Assembly (NCBI RefSeq): GCF_900110555.1
Contig: NZ_FOEE01000010.1
Span: 62,001 to 126,000 of the forward strand
Source: Trujillonella endophytica
GTDB lineage: Bacteria; Actinomycetota; Actinomycetes; Mycobacteriales; Geodermatophilaceae
Direction of reading: 5' to 3'
Length of the DNA stretch: 64,000 nt
Below are positions 15,125 through 22,579 of this stretch, in pieces. A model generated the notes under the pieces. It was not told where the DNA came from, searched no databases, and saw only the letters and a list, made by a program, of their open reading frames with translations. Position 1 is the stretch's first letter. Each line of letters starts with the position of its first letter. A program made the position numbers and the translations under genes.

Positions 15125-17410
15125 TCAGGCCGGTGGGGGTGCCTCGTCGTCGACCAGGGCCACCGAGGTGATCCGGTGGACGGCGAAGGTGCGGGTCTCC
15201 CCGCGCCCCTCGTCGAAGGCCTGCAGGAACCCGCCGCCCAGCGACACCGGCTGCACGATGCGCTGGCTCCCGCTGCCCTGCGCGTCCACGTAGCCCAGCC
15301 ACACGGGCAGCCCGACGCGGACGGCCCGGGAGAGCAGCTCCAGCGTGCCCGCGGTGGTCACCCCCGGGATCTGGCGCACGGCCTCGGTGCGGCGGGCCGA
15401 CAGCGCCGCGTCACCGGCCCGGATCTCCCGCACGGTGGCGGCCAGTTCGGCCTCGGTGAGCGGTCGCGGGGCGGCCGTGGTGGTGGTCGTCGTCTTCCGG
15501 CCCAGGGCGCGCGGCCGGGCCGGCGGCCGGGTGAGGACGGCGCCGCCCGCGGACTCGCCCGCGGGCGCGTACCCCGCCTCGCGCAGCACGGTCAGCACCT
15601 CGTCGGCGCCCAGGCCGCTGACCAGCACCCCCGGGGCGAGGCGGCGCAGCTCGGCCGACGCGGTGCGCCGGTCGTTGAGCACCTGGGAGAGCAGGCCGTG
15701 GTCGTCGGAGCGGACGTAGCTCTCGATCGAGCCGACGCGGACCCGGCCGTGCTGGCGGGCGACGTCGTCGACGAGGTAGTCCAGCGCCTGTGGCACCGGC
15801 GTCCGCGAGGCCCGGGTGAAGAACTCGTGCAGATCGGTGGCCGACCAGCCCGAGTCCAGGGCCCGGCGCACGCTGGCCTCCGAGACGCGGAAGACCGTCG
15901 CCCCGCCGGAGGACTCGACGTCGGCGACGACGGCGAGGGTGTCGGCCAGCTCCGCGACCAGCGGGCCGGGGGCGATCAGCGAGAGGTCGGGCTGGGCCAG
16001 CACGTGGTCCACGGGAGCGGGCAGCAGGCCGCGCATGCCGTCGGCCGCGCCGTCCTCCCCGCCGGTGAGCAGCCCGCGGCCGCCGGTGGTGAGCACGCCC
16101 CCGACGAGCACGCCCAGCCGCGCTGCCTCGTCGAGCATGCCGGGCACCGGGGCCAGGCGGTCGGCGCGGCGGGGCGTGCGCCAGCGCAGCAGTTCCACGA
16201 GGGCGTCGGGCGCCAGCCCGGCGCCGCGCGGGTACTCGGCCAGGGCCGCCAGGGCGCCGCGGCGGATGCCCGCGGCGGTGTGCCGGACCAGGTCGGGGGA
16301 CAGCGCGTTGACCGCCTTGCCGCCGACGTCGCGCTGGCCGACCAGCGAGGGCAGCCGGGAGCTGTCCAGCCAGCCCGCGGCGAGGGTCGCCCAGCGGTCG
16401 GCCAGGTCCTGCTCGCGCCAGAGGTCGTAGGCGCGGGTGGGCAGCCACTCGTCCCGGTGCGGCCCGCCGACGTCCAGCAGGCCCGCGGCGAGCGCGAGCT
16501 CCAGCAGCCAGCCGGCATCGGTCTCGTCCACGTGCAGCGTGCGGGCGACCCGCTTCTGGTCCCGCACGGCCACGCCGCCGCTACGCAGCAGCCCCGCGGG
16601 CTCCTCCTCCAGCAGGGTCAGCAGCTCGCCGATCCGTCCGACGATCTCCAGTGCGGCGCCCGCCGCCCGGCGGTCCAGGGTCGTCGTGTCGCGGGTCGAG
16701 ACCTCCGGCTCCGGGCGCAGCCGCGGCGGGCCGTAGGGCCGCGATCCCCGCAGCAGCAGGGCCACCTCGCGGGGGAGTTCGACGTTGAGGGCGTCGATGC
16801 GGGCCAGCAGCCCGCGCTGCAGCAGGCGCCGCGCGGCGGTGCCCGGGCCGCCCGAGGTGTCCGGCAGGTGGCCCACCGGGCGGCTGCCGGCCAGCCGCTC
16901 CAGGACCTCCCGCTCGTCGGCGGGCAGCTCGCCGAGGGCGGCGGGCAGGTCGGCGGGCAGGGTGAGCCGCAGCTCGGCGGCGCGGCGGCCCAGCCCGGCG
17001 GGATAGCGGACGGCGCGGCGCACCGGCTCGGGCGCGTGCAGGAGGTCCTCGCCCCACAGCAGCGCCCGGGTCGTCAGCGCCTCCAGCGCGCCCTCGAGCA
17101 CCTGCTCCGGCACCTCCGGCAGCGCGCCGAACAGGTCGGCCGCGTCCACGCCGTCGGTCGGGGCGAGCAGCACGACGTCGAGCACCTGCAGGGTGGCGGC
17201 GTCCAGTTCATCGAGGGCGCGGTCCACCGACACGGGCACGGCCAGCCGGCTGGCGAGGGCGACGACGTCGGTGGGCGCCGGCCGGGCGACGTCGGGCCGG
17301 GCCGCGAGCAGGGCGGCGACCTGCGCGTCGGTGCGGGTGCGCAACCACCCGGCCAGCGTGGCCGGCCGCCCGTCGGCAGGGGCGGCGCCTGCGGTGTCTT
17401 CGGCGGACAT
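15125..17410 (-). CDS. Helicase-associated protein with XPB/Ssl2 N-terminal and WYL-like domains
   Basis: A 761-residue protein that accompanies XPB in actinobacteria (the Rv0862c type). Residues 1-400 are helical, winged-helix-like repeats (TLAGWLRTRTDAQVAALLA). The middle, about 440-600, contains the XPB/Ssl2-like helicase-associated domain (LLPAPVDHVLAQPDLSLIAP). The C-terminal 80 residues (LSRAVRVGLPVWLGYVDAQG) resemble a WYL ligand-binding module. There are no catalytic motifs. It likely works with XPB in DNA repair. The start is ATG 17410 with TACCGT 7 bases upstream, so the mRNA is probably leaderless; an in-frame ATG at 17476 would overlap the divergent gene. Confidence 0.85.
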   Translation of the reverse strand: MSAEDTAGAAPADGRPATLAGWLRTRTDAQVAALLAARPDVARPAPTDVVALASRLAVPVSVDRALDELDAATLQVLDVVLLAPTDGVDAADLFGALPEVPEQVLEGALEALTTRALLWGEDLLHAPEPVRRAVRYPAGLGRRAAELRLTLPADLPAALGELPADEREVLERLAGSRPVGHLPDTSGGPGTAARRLLQRGLLARIDALNVELPREVALLLRGSRPYGPPRLRPEPEVSTRDTTTLDRRAAGAALEIVGRIGELLTLLEEEPAGLLRSGGVAVRDQKRVARTLHVDETDAGWLLELALAAGLLDVGGPHRDEWLPTRAYDLWREQDLADRWATLAAGWLDSSRLPSLVGQRDVGGKAVNALSPDLVRHTAAGIRRGALAALAEYPRGAGLAPDALVELLRWRTPRRADRLAPVPGMLDEAARLGVLVGGVLTTGGRGLLTGGEDGAADGMRGLLPAPVDHVLAQPDLSLIAPGPLVAELADTLAVVADVESSGGATVFRVSEASVRRALDSGWSATDLHEFFTRASRTPVPQALDYLVDDVARQHGRVRVGSIESYVRSDDHGLLSQVLNDRRTASAELRRLAPGVLVSGLGADEVLTVLREAGYAPAGESAGGAVLTRPPARPRALGRKTTTTTTAAPRPLTEAELAATVREIRAGDAALSARRTEAVRQIPGVTTAGTLELLSRAVRVGLPVWLGYVDAQGSGSQRIVQPVSLGGGFLQAFDEGRGETRTFAVHRITSVALVDDEAPPPA

Positions 17411-17417
17411 CCGGTCC

Positions 17418-17423
17418 ACGGTA
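17418..17423 (-). promoter_or_regulatory. -10 box for XPB partner gene
   Basis: TACCGT on the minus strand ends 7 bases before the ATG at 17410, facing GACCAT (17436-17441) of the divergent gene. Both suit leaderless starts. Confidence 0.45.
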
Positions 17424-17447
17424 CGGCGCCCCTGCGACCATGGTGGC

Positions 17448-17966
17448 GTGAGACCGGCCCTCGACGACCCCGCCACGGTCGCGACGCTCGCCGCCTACCG
17501 CGGCGGCGCCCTGCGGTGGCTGCTCGGTGGGGGCGTCGCCGTCGTCGTCGCCGTGGTGGCCGGCATGGCGGCGATCGCCATCGCCCGGGACACCGGCGAG
17601 CCGGTGCCGTTCGTCGGGCTCGGCGTCGTCGCGCTGCTGCTGGGTGCACCGGTGGCTCTGGCGGCGGGCGGGGGCTCCCTGCTGCGGGCCCGCCGCTGGT
17701 CCGCCGCGCTCGCCCACACGCCCTGGCAGCCCGGGGTTCTGCGCACCGGTGGCGCCGCCGTGCTCTCGTTCGAACCCGCCGGCTCCGACGAGCCGGAGCC
17801 CGTGCCGCTGCGCCTGCAGAGCACGACGAGCTGGCGCGTCCGCGAGGTGCAGCGGCTCGACGGGGCCGAGGTGACGGCCGCCCCGGTGGGCGGCGGCGAG
17901 TGGGTGTTCACCGCCGACGGGCTGGGCACCCTGATCGGCGCGCGGGAGCTCCGCCGGCGCCGTTGA
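17448..17966 (+). CDS. Two-helix membrane protein, hypothetical
   Basis: A 172-residue protein with two hydrophobic segments (WLLGGGVAVVVAVVAGMAAI near 24-43 and FVGLGVVALLLGAPVALAA near 55-73). A soluble beta-rich C-terminal part follows (LRLQSTTSWRVREVQRLDG). No family recognised; the layout suggests a membrane-anchored cytoplasmic or PH-like domain. GTG at 17448 is chosen because GACCAT lies 6 bases before it. It is divergent from the XPB partner gene, with only 37 bases between starts. Confidence 0.65.
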   Translation: MRPALDDPATVATLAAYRGGALRWLLGGGVAVVVAVVAGMAAIAIARDTGEPVPFVGLGVVALLLGAPVALAAGGGSLLRARRWSAALAHTPWQPGVLRTGGAAVLSFEPAGSDEPEPVPLRLQSTTSWRVREVQRLDGAEVTAAPVGGGEWVFTADGLGTLIGARELRRRR

Positions 17967-18065
17967 CCCCCTCGGGTGGTGTCGCGTGCACCCGCGCGGG
18001 GGCGGTCGGCGAGAATGGCGGCAGGCGGCGCACCGGCGCGTGCGCACACGGACCTCGGAGGCGAC

Positions 18066-18299
18066 ATGGCGAAGCGGAACCCCAAGCAGGCGCACCTGGT
18101 GGAACCCACGTGGGGCCAGTCGGAGAACGCCGGCCCGCCGGTGACCGAGCTGATCAGCTCCGTGGCGGGCGGGCTCTCCCCGTTCGGCGAGGACCACAGC
18201 TTCCCGCTGCCGCCGGAGCGGCTGCGCTACGCCCACCCGACCGACAAGCCCAACCGGGCCGGCCTGCAGGCGGGGGAGCCCCGCAAGAAGAGGCGCTGA
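18066..18299 (+). CDS. Conserved small hypothetical protein
   Basis: A 77-residue soluble protein beginning MAKRNPKQAHLVEPTWGQ and ending in a basic GEPRKKRR tail. A strong ribosome site (CGGAGG, 6 bases before ATG) supports the start. It has a Pro-rich middle (FPLPPERLRYAHPTDKPN) and no predicted membrane segment or known domain. Conservation among related actinobacteria is suspected but not shown here. Confidence 0.65.
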   Translation: MAKRNPKQAHLVEPTWGQSENAGPPVTELISSVAGGLSPFGEDHSFPLPPERLRYAHPTDKPNRAGLQAGEPRKKRR

Positions 18300-18323
18300 G
18301 CCACCGCCGATCGACGCGGCTGG

Positions 18324-18635
18324 TCAGCCGGTCTTCGCCCTGGAGGCCGGCGCCAGCCGCACGATCAGCTTCGACAGCATCGAGCCCGCCACGACCCAGA
18401 CGATCGCGGCGATCGCCGCGTTGACGGTCTCGCGGACCTTCGGGTCGTCGGGGGTGAACAGGTCGGTCGTGAACCCGCCGAAGTCCTCGCGGATCCCCCT
18501 CGCGAACTCGACGAGCCCGTTGGCCGGGTTCGCCTCGAAGAACACGAAGACGGCGTAGAGCGCGACGATCGCTCCGATGACGGAGCAGACCACCCGCACC
18601 ACGGTGGCGACGACGTTCAGTGCTCGGGCGGCCAT
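18324..18635 (-). CDS. Small membrane protein, hypothetical
   Basis: A 103-residue protein with two transmembrane helices: VVCSVIGAIVALYAVFVFFE near 15-34 and AAIAAIVWVVAGSMLSKLIV near 73-92. Between them is a soluble loop with FARGIREDFGGFTTDLFTPD. The length and layout resemble the small YggT-like or DUF-type membrane proteins of actinobacteria. No specific family is claimed. Convergent with the 77-residue gene. Confidence 0.65.
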   Translation of the reverse strand: MAARALNVVATVVRVVCSVIGAIVALYAVFVFFEANPANGLVEFARGIREDFGGFTTDLFTPDDPKVRETVNAAIAAIVWVVAGSMLSKLIVRLAPASRAKTG

Positions 18636-18683
18636 GCGGCGATGATCTCCCAGGTCACAGCCGTCCGCGACCCGTCGACCCCG

Positions 18684-19463
18684 TCAGCCCACCCGGCAGT
18701 CGACGGCGAGGGCGCGGTGGTCCGACAGCGGCAGCCGCACCGCCTCCGCCGGTCCCCGAGCGCTGAGCGGGCCGCGTGCCAGCAGGTGGTCCAGCTGCCG
18801 GGTCGGCTCCTCCACCGGGAAGGTCGCCGCGGTGGCCAGGGCCCGCAGGCCGCTGACCCGCGTCGCCTGGCGCGACTCCATGTTCAGGTCGCCCATCACG
18901 ACGAGCGGCTCGCGGGTGCCGGCCAGCGCGCGCACCAGCCGCCGCAGCTGTAGCCCGTTCCACCCGGGCACGAACGACAGGTGCGTGTTGGCCACCGTGA
19001 AGTGCCCGTGCGGACCGTCGAGGACGGCGGCGACGGCGACCCGCGGCTCGTCGCCGACGACCTTCGGTACGCGGTCGCCGCGGAACCACACCGGGACCCG
19101 GCTGGGCAGCGCGGGCAGCCGGACCACGCGCCAGGAGACCACCGGGAACCGCGACAGCAGCGCGATTCCGTAGCTGGCAGAGCCCGGCTGCTCGTCGCCC
19201 GTGGCCGCCATCCACGTGCCGCCCGGGGTGCCCGACAGGGCCGCCACGAACTGGGAGTCCACCGCCCCCATGGCCTCGGCGGCGACGGCGGTCAGGTCCG
19301 CGTTCATCGAGCGGGGCTGGTCCCGGTCTACCTCCTGGAGCCCGAGGACGTCGACGTCCAGCGCCTCGACCGCGGCGGCCAGGCGGGCGACGTCGACGCG
19401 GTCGTCGGTGAGCGAGTGGCCGTGGAGGATGTTGAACGTCGCGATGCGCACGGCGGTGACCAT
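18684..19463 (-). CDS. Endonuclease/exonuclease/phosphatase (EEP) family protein
   Basis: A 259-residue EEP-fold metal-dependent phosphodiesterase or nuclease. Motifs in order: ATFNILHG (metal Asn, residues 8-15), LGLQEVDRDQ (metal Glu near 44), VANTHLSFVPGW (His/Asn), VVMGDLNM (Asp-x-Asn near 198) and LPLSDHRAL (catalytic Asp-His near the end). The complete set implies an active enzyme; substrate could be DNA, RNA, phosphoinositide or sphingomyelin. No signal peptide is seen, so it is probably cytoplasmic. Start ATG at 19463. Confidence 0.85.
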   Translation of the reverse strand: MVTAVRIATFNILHGHSLTDDRVDVARLAAAVEALDVDVLGLQEVDRDQPRSMNADLTAVAAEAMGAVDSQFVAALSGTPGGTWMAATGDEQPGSASYGIALLSRFPVVSWRVVRLPALPSRVPVWFRGDRVPKVVGDEPRVAVAAVLDGPHGHFTVANTHLSFVPGWNGLQLRRLVRALAGTREPLVVMGDLNMESRQATRVSGLRALATAATFPVEEPTRQLDHLLARGPLSARGPAEAVRLPLSDHRALAVDCRVG

Positions 19464-19523
19464 GCCCCGACCTGGACGTTCCCTACCGTGCGTGCTCCCG
19501 GCGCGAGCGGGTAGCAGGCTGGC

Positions 19524-20102
19524 GTGCAACCCGACGACCGTGAAGAGATCCGCGACCTGCTCAAGCGCACCGCCGTCGCCCTGAAGGAGGGGGACGTGCC
19601 GTTCGCCCTCTGCGGCGGGTACGCGGCCTGGATGCGCGGCGCCCCCGAGCCCGACCACGACGCGGACTTCCTGGTGCCGGCCGCGGAGTCCGAGCGGGCG
19701 GCCAAGGTGCTGGCCGAGGCGGGTCTGGAGGTGGCCGACCCCGCCGAGGACTGGCTGACCAAGGTCGTGCAGGGCAACTCGTTCGTCGACGTCCTGTGGC
19801 GGGTGTGCGGCCGCCCCGCCGAAGCCGACCTGATCGACCGCGCCGAAATCATGCCGGTCCTCTCGGTGCACATGCCCGTCCTGGCGGCGACCGACATCGT
19901 CGTCACCAAGCTGATGGCCCTCGACGAGCACTACTGCGACTTCTCGCGGATGCTCCCCGTGGCCCGGGCGCTGCGGGAGCAGGTGGAGTGGGCGCGGGTC
20001 GGGCGGGACACGGCCGACAACGACTTCGCCGCCGTGTTCCTGGTGCTGCTGGGCCGGCTCGGCATCGTCGACGTCCCGCCCGGGGACCCGACGGGCTCTT
20101 GA
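19524..20102 (+). CDS. Nucleotidyltransferase-fold protein
   Basis: A 192-residue protein of the nucleotidyltransferase superfamily. A helix-turn FALCGGYAAWMRG near 27-39 is followed by the metal-binding Asp-x-Asp in PEPDHDADFLV near 42-52. A later strand with LATDIVVTKLMALDEHYCDF follows. It resembles the MNT/AbiEii-type or DUF6036-like group. No partner HEPN or antitoxin gene is adjacent, so a toxin-antitoxin role is not supported. GTG start at 19524. Confidence 0.75.
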   Translation: MQPDDREEIRDLLKRTAVALKEGDVPFALCGGYAAWMRGAPEPDHDADFLVPAAESERAAKVLAEAGLEVADPAEDWLTKVVQGNSFVDVLWRVCGRPAEADLIDRAEIMPVLSVHMPVLAATDIVVTKLMALDEHYCDFSRMLPVARALREQVEWARVGRDTADNDFAAVFLVLLGRLGIVDVPPGDPTGS

Positions 20103-20145
20103 ACTGAACCCTGCTCAGCGAGCATGATGCGGGTCACATACCAGT

Positions 20146-20151
20146 CACTAT
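20146..20151 (+). promoter_or_regulatory. Putative -10 for P450 gene
   Basis: CACTAT in an unusually AT-richer spot (CATACCAGTCACTATG). It implies a leader of about 36 nt ending in a GAGGAG ribosome site. Confidence 0.35.
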
Positions 20152-20193
20152 GTCCCGTGCGTGGCGGGGCGCGACGGGCTGGCGAGGAGACCC

Positions 20194-21450
20194 GTGACCC
20201 TGACGACGAGCACCTCCCGGGCCGAGATCGACTTCTCCGTCTACGACCCGAAGTCGATGGACTTCGTCCAGAACCCCTGGCCGGTCTGGGACCGGCTGCG
20301 GACCGAGTTCCCGGTCGCGTTCCACACCGACCTCGGGGTCTGGATGGTCGCGCCGCACGACCTGGCGCTGGAGGTGACCCGCAGCCCCCGGTTCAGCACC
20401 AGCTTCGCCGACTGGGAGCACGCGCCGCCGCCCAAGCCCCGGTCGGAGTGGAACCTCTACAACGAGGTGATGGCGTTCCACCTGCAGAACCAGTCGACCG
20501 AGGGCCACATGCGGCTGCGGCGGCTGACCGCCCCGGCGTTCTCCCGCAAGGTCATGGACCTCATCGAGCACCGCATCCGTGACTCGATCGTCGGCGTCTT
20601 CGACGAGATCGCCGACCCCCGCCGGTTCGACGTGGCCGACGACATCGCCGCGAAGGTCCCGATCCGGGCGATCGCGCGCATGGTCGGCGTCCCGTCCGAC
20701 GCCGACACCCTCTTCGAGCACGGCCTGGGCTGGAACCTCGTCCGGGCGGCCAACCCGCTCTACTCCGCGGAGGAGCGGGCGCAGTTCCAGGCCGACACCA
20801 TCCCCGGGCTGCGGTTCCTCATCGAGACCGTGCAGGAGGCCCGTAGCGGCGGGCACTCCGACGACTTCATCGGCACGCTGATCGCCACGGAGATCGACGG
20901 GGAGCGCCTGCACGACCTCGAGATCGTCGCGCTGCTGATCTCGTTGATCTCGGCCGGCGCCGACACCGCGGTCGACCTGCACACCACGGCGCTGCTGGCC
21001 TTCCTCACGCACCCCGACCAGTGGGCGCTGCTCGGCGAGCGGCCCGACCTGTACGAGGCGGCGGTCATCGAGTCCCTGCGCTGGGGCTCGATGGGCAAGC
21101 TGGGGGCGATCCCGCGCTTCCCCCGGGACGACGTCGAGATCGGCGGGCAGGTGCTGCCGAAGGGGGCGTTCGTCTACCCGCTGCTCGGCCCCTCGTGGGT
21201 CGATCCCGCGAAGTGGCCCGAGCCGCGGCGCTTCGACCTCACCCGCAACCACGCCGGCAACCTCGTCTTCGGCGCCGGTCCGCACCTGTGCATCGGGCTG
21301 AACCTGGTCAAGGTCCAGGGCCGGCTGATGCTCCAGGAGTTCCGCCGCCGCTTCGGCGACACCGCCCGACTCGTGGGAGACCTCGAGTACGACCCCCAGC
21401 ACTGGAACGCGCGACGGATCAGCCGGATGACCGTGGCCACGGGGGCCTGA
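20194..21450 (+). CDS. Cytochrome P450
   Basis: A 418-residue bacterial class-I P450 monooxygenase. I-helix ISAGADTAVD (oxygen-binding groove, A-G-x-D-T) lies near 257; the K-helix Glu-x-x-Arg is ESLRW near 301. The heme-thiolate loop is FGAGPHLCIGLNL with Cys near residue 367. Redox partners are not adjacent; the FprA-type reductase at 59545 is a candidate donor through a ferredoxin. Substrate unknown. GTG at 20194 is chosen for the GAGGAG site 5 bases upstream; an in-frame GTG at 20161 lacks one. It is monocistronic, followed by the cold-shock gene with its own promoter. Confidence 0.92.
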   Translation: MTLTTSTSRAEIDFSVYDPKSMDFVQNPWPVWDRLRTEFPVAFHTDLGVWMVAPHDLALEVTRSPRFSTSFADWEHAPPPKPRSEWNLYNEVMAFHLQNQSTEGHMRLRRLTAPAFSRKVMDLIEHRIRDSIVGVFDEIADPRRFDVADDIAAKVPIRAIARMVGVPSDADTLFEHGLGWNLVRAANPLYSAEERAQFQADTIPGLRFLIETVQEARSGGHSDDFIGTLIATEIDGERLHDLEIVALLISLISAGADTAVDLHTTALLAFLTHPDQWALLGERPDLYEAAVIESLRWGSMGKLGAIPRFPRDDVEIGGQVLPKGAFVYPLLGPSWVDPAKWPEPRRFDLTRNHAGNLVFGAGPHLCIGLNLVKVQGRLMLQEFRRRFGDTARLVGDLEYDPQHWNARRISRMTVATGA

Positions 21451-21509
21451 GCGCGGAGGCCGGCGGCGGGGGCGTCCGAATGCGTTCTCCGGCGGCGGGG
21501 GGAGCCGAC

Positions 21510-21515
21510 TAGCCT
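21510..21515 (+). promoter_or_regulatory. -10 box for cold-shock gene
   Basis: TAGCCT, giving a leader of about 70 nt before the GTG at 21591. Long structured leaders are usual for cold-shock genes. Confidence 0.45.
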
Positions 21516-21590
21516 GGTCGCCGGCGGCCAGCCGTGCCGCTCCCGCCGGCGACCCGCCGGCTCCACCGCGAGCTGACTGAGGGAACTTTC

Positions 21591-21986
21591 GTGCCGACCG
21601 GCAAGGTGAAGTGGTTCAACCCGGAGAAGGGCTTCGGCTTCCTCTCCCGCGAGGACGGCCCCGACGTCTTCGTGCACAAGGATGCCCTGCCGTCGGGCAC
21701 CGAGGAGCTCAAGCCGGGGCAGCGCGTGGAGTTCGGCATCGTCGCCGGCCGCCGCGGCGACCAGGCCCTGCAGGTCCGCGTCCTGGACCCGCTGCCGTCG
21801 GTCACCGCCGCGCACGCCGCCGCCACGCGCAAGAAGCCCGACGAGCTGGTGCCGATCATCGAGGACCTGATCAAGCTCCTGGACGACGTCTCCGAGGGGC
21901 TGCGCCACGGCCGGCACCCCGACCGCTCGCACGCCCGCAAGGTGGGCACGGTGCTGCGCGCGGTGGCGGCCGACCTGGAGCACTGA
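21591..21986 (+). CDS. Cold-shock protein with C-terminal extension (CspB/Rv0871 type)
   Basis: A 131-residue protein. Residues 1-66 are a single-strand nucleic-acid-binding cold-shock domain with RNP1 KGFGFLS and RNP2 VFVHKDAL. Residues 67-131 are an actinobacterial extension rich in charged helix ([17 protein letters not shown]). The family acts as an RNA chaperone. The GTG start has GAGGGAA 6 bases upstream. Its neighbours (lipoprotein, MFS, DUF3027) match the arrangement around mycobacterial cspB. Confidence 0.9.
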   Translation: MPTGKVKWFNPEKGFGFLSREDGPDVFVHKDALPSGTEELKPGQRVEFGIVAGRRGDQALQVRVLDPLPSVTAAHAAATRKKPDELVPIIEDLIKLLDDVSEGLRHGRHPDRSHARKVGTVLRAVAADLEH

Positions 21987-22031
21987 AGAAGGACCCCGCG
22001 TGGTGGGGGGATCCCCTGCGGCCCGACGAGT

Positions 22032-22078
22032 GTGCAGGTCTCCACCCCATCCCGAGGGGATGAGGTGGAGACCTGCAC
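22032..22078. terminator. 47-bp palindrome between convergent genes
   Basis: Arms GTGCAGGTCTCCACC and its exact complement, continued by an inner CATCCC/GGGATG stem with one mismatch. It lies between the cold-shock gene and the convergent lipoprotein gene, so it can serve as a bidirectional terminator. A second GGGGATCCCC palindrome lies at 22006-22015. Confidence 0.7.
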
Positions 22079-22132
22079 AGTGCCGGCCGTGCGGGTGACG
22101 GGGTGGGCGCGGAGGGGCCTCCGGTGCGGCTG

Positions 22133-22579
22133 CTACTCGGCGCGGATGAAGCCGACCGGCCAGGCGCCGGAGAACTCGCCGCAGGCGGTGCCCGCGTCCT
22201 CGACGACGACGAGGTAGAACGCCGCGGGGACGACGTCGGAGCTGGAGATGCCGTCGAAGGTGGTGCTGCCGGCCTCGACCTCCACCTCGCCGATCTGCTC
22301 GTCCAGCCGGTCGTCGAAGACCTGCACGCTCCAGCCCTGCTCGGCGACCTCGTCGGGCACGGTGAGCGTGATCGGCTGGTCGGGCGACACCTCGACGACC
22401 GGCGGCTGCACCGAGGTGTACCGCTGCCCCTCGCCGTCGACGCAGTACTGGGTCGGCGCCACGTCGATGTCCTGCGGCCCCACGGCCACCTGCACCGAGG
22501 GCGGGCCCTCGGGGTCGTCGTCCCCGCAGCCGGTCAGCAGCACCAGCAGGGCGACAGCACCGGCGGCGGCCGGCCTCAC
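22133..22579 (-). CDS. DUF2771-type lipoprotein
   Basis: A 148-residue exported lipoprotein. The N-terminus is a short basic start plus hydrophobic stretch (AAAGAVALLVLLTGC), with lipobox LTGC and an acidic GDDDPEG tail after the Cys. The rest is a beta-rich extracytoplasmic domain (PPVVEVSPDQPITLTVPDEV). Function unknown. The GTG at 22579 forms a GTGA overlap with the stop of the MFS gene and is preferred; an ATG at 22588 three codons upstream is an alternative. The pair is conserved with the MFS gene in mycobacteria, as remembered for Rv0875c/Rv0876c. Confidence 0.82.
   Translation of the reverse strand: MRPAAAGAVALLVLLTGCGDDDPEGPPSVQVAVGPQDIDVAPTQYCVDGEGQRYTSVQPPVVEVSPDQPITLTVPDEVAEQGWSVQVFDDRLDEQIGEVEVEAGSTTFDGISSSDVVPAAFYLVVVEDAGTACGEFSGAWPVGFIRAE

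Noticed and set aside
19524-20102. Toxin-antitoxin (AbiEii/MNT) reading
   Set aside because: The nucleotidyltransferase has no HEPN or antitoxin neighbour; the next gene is a P450.
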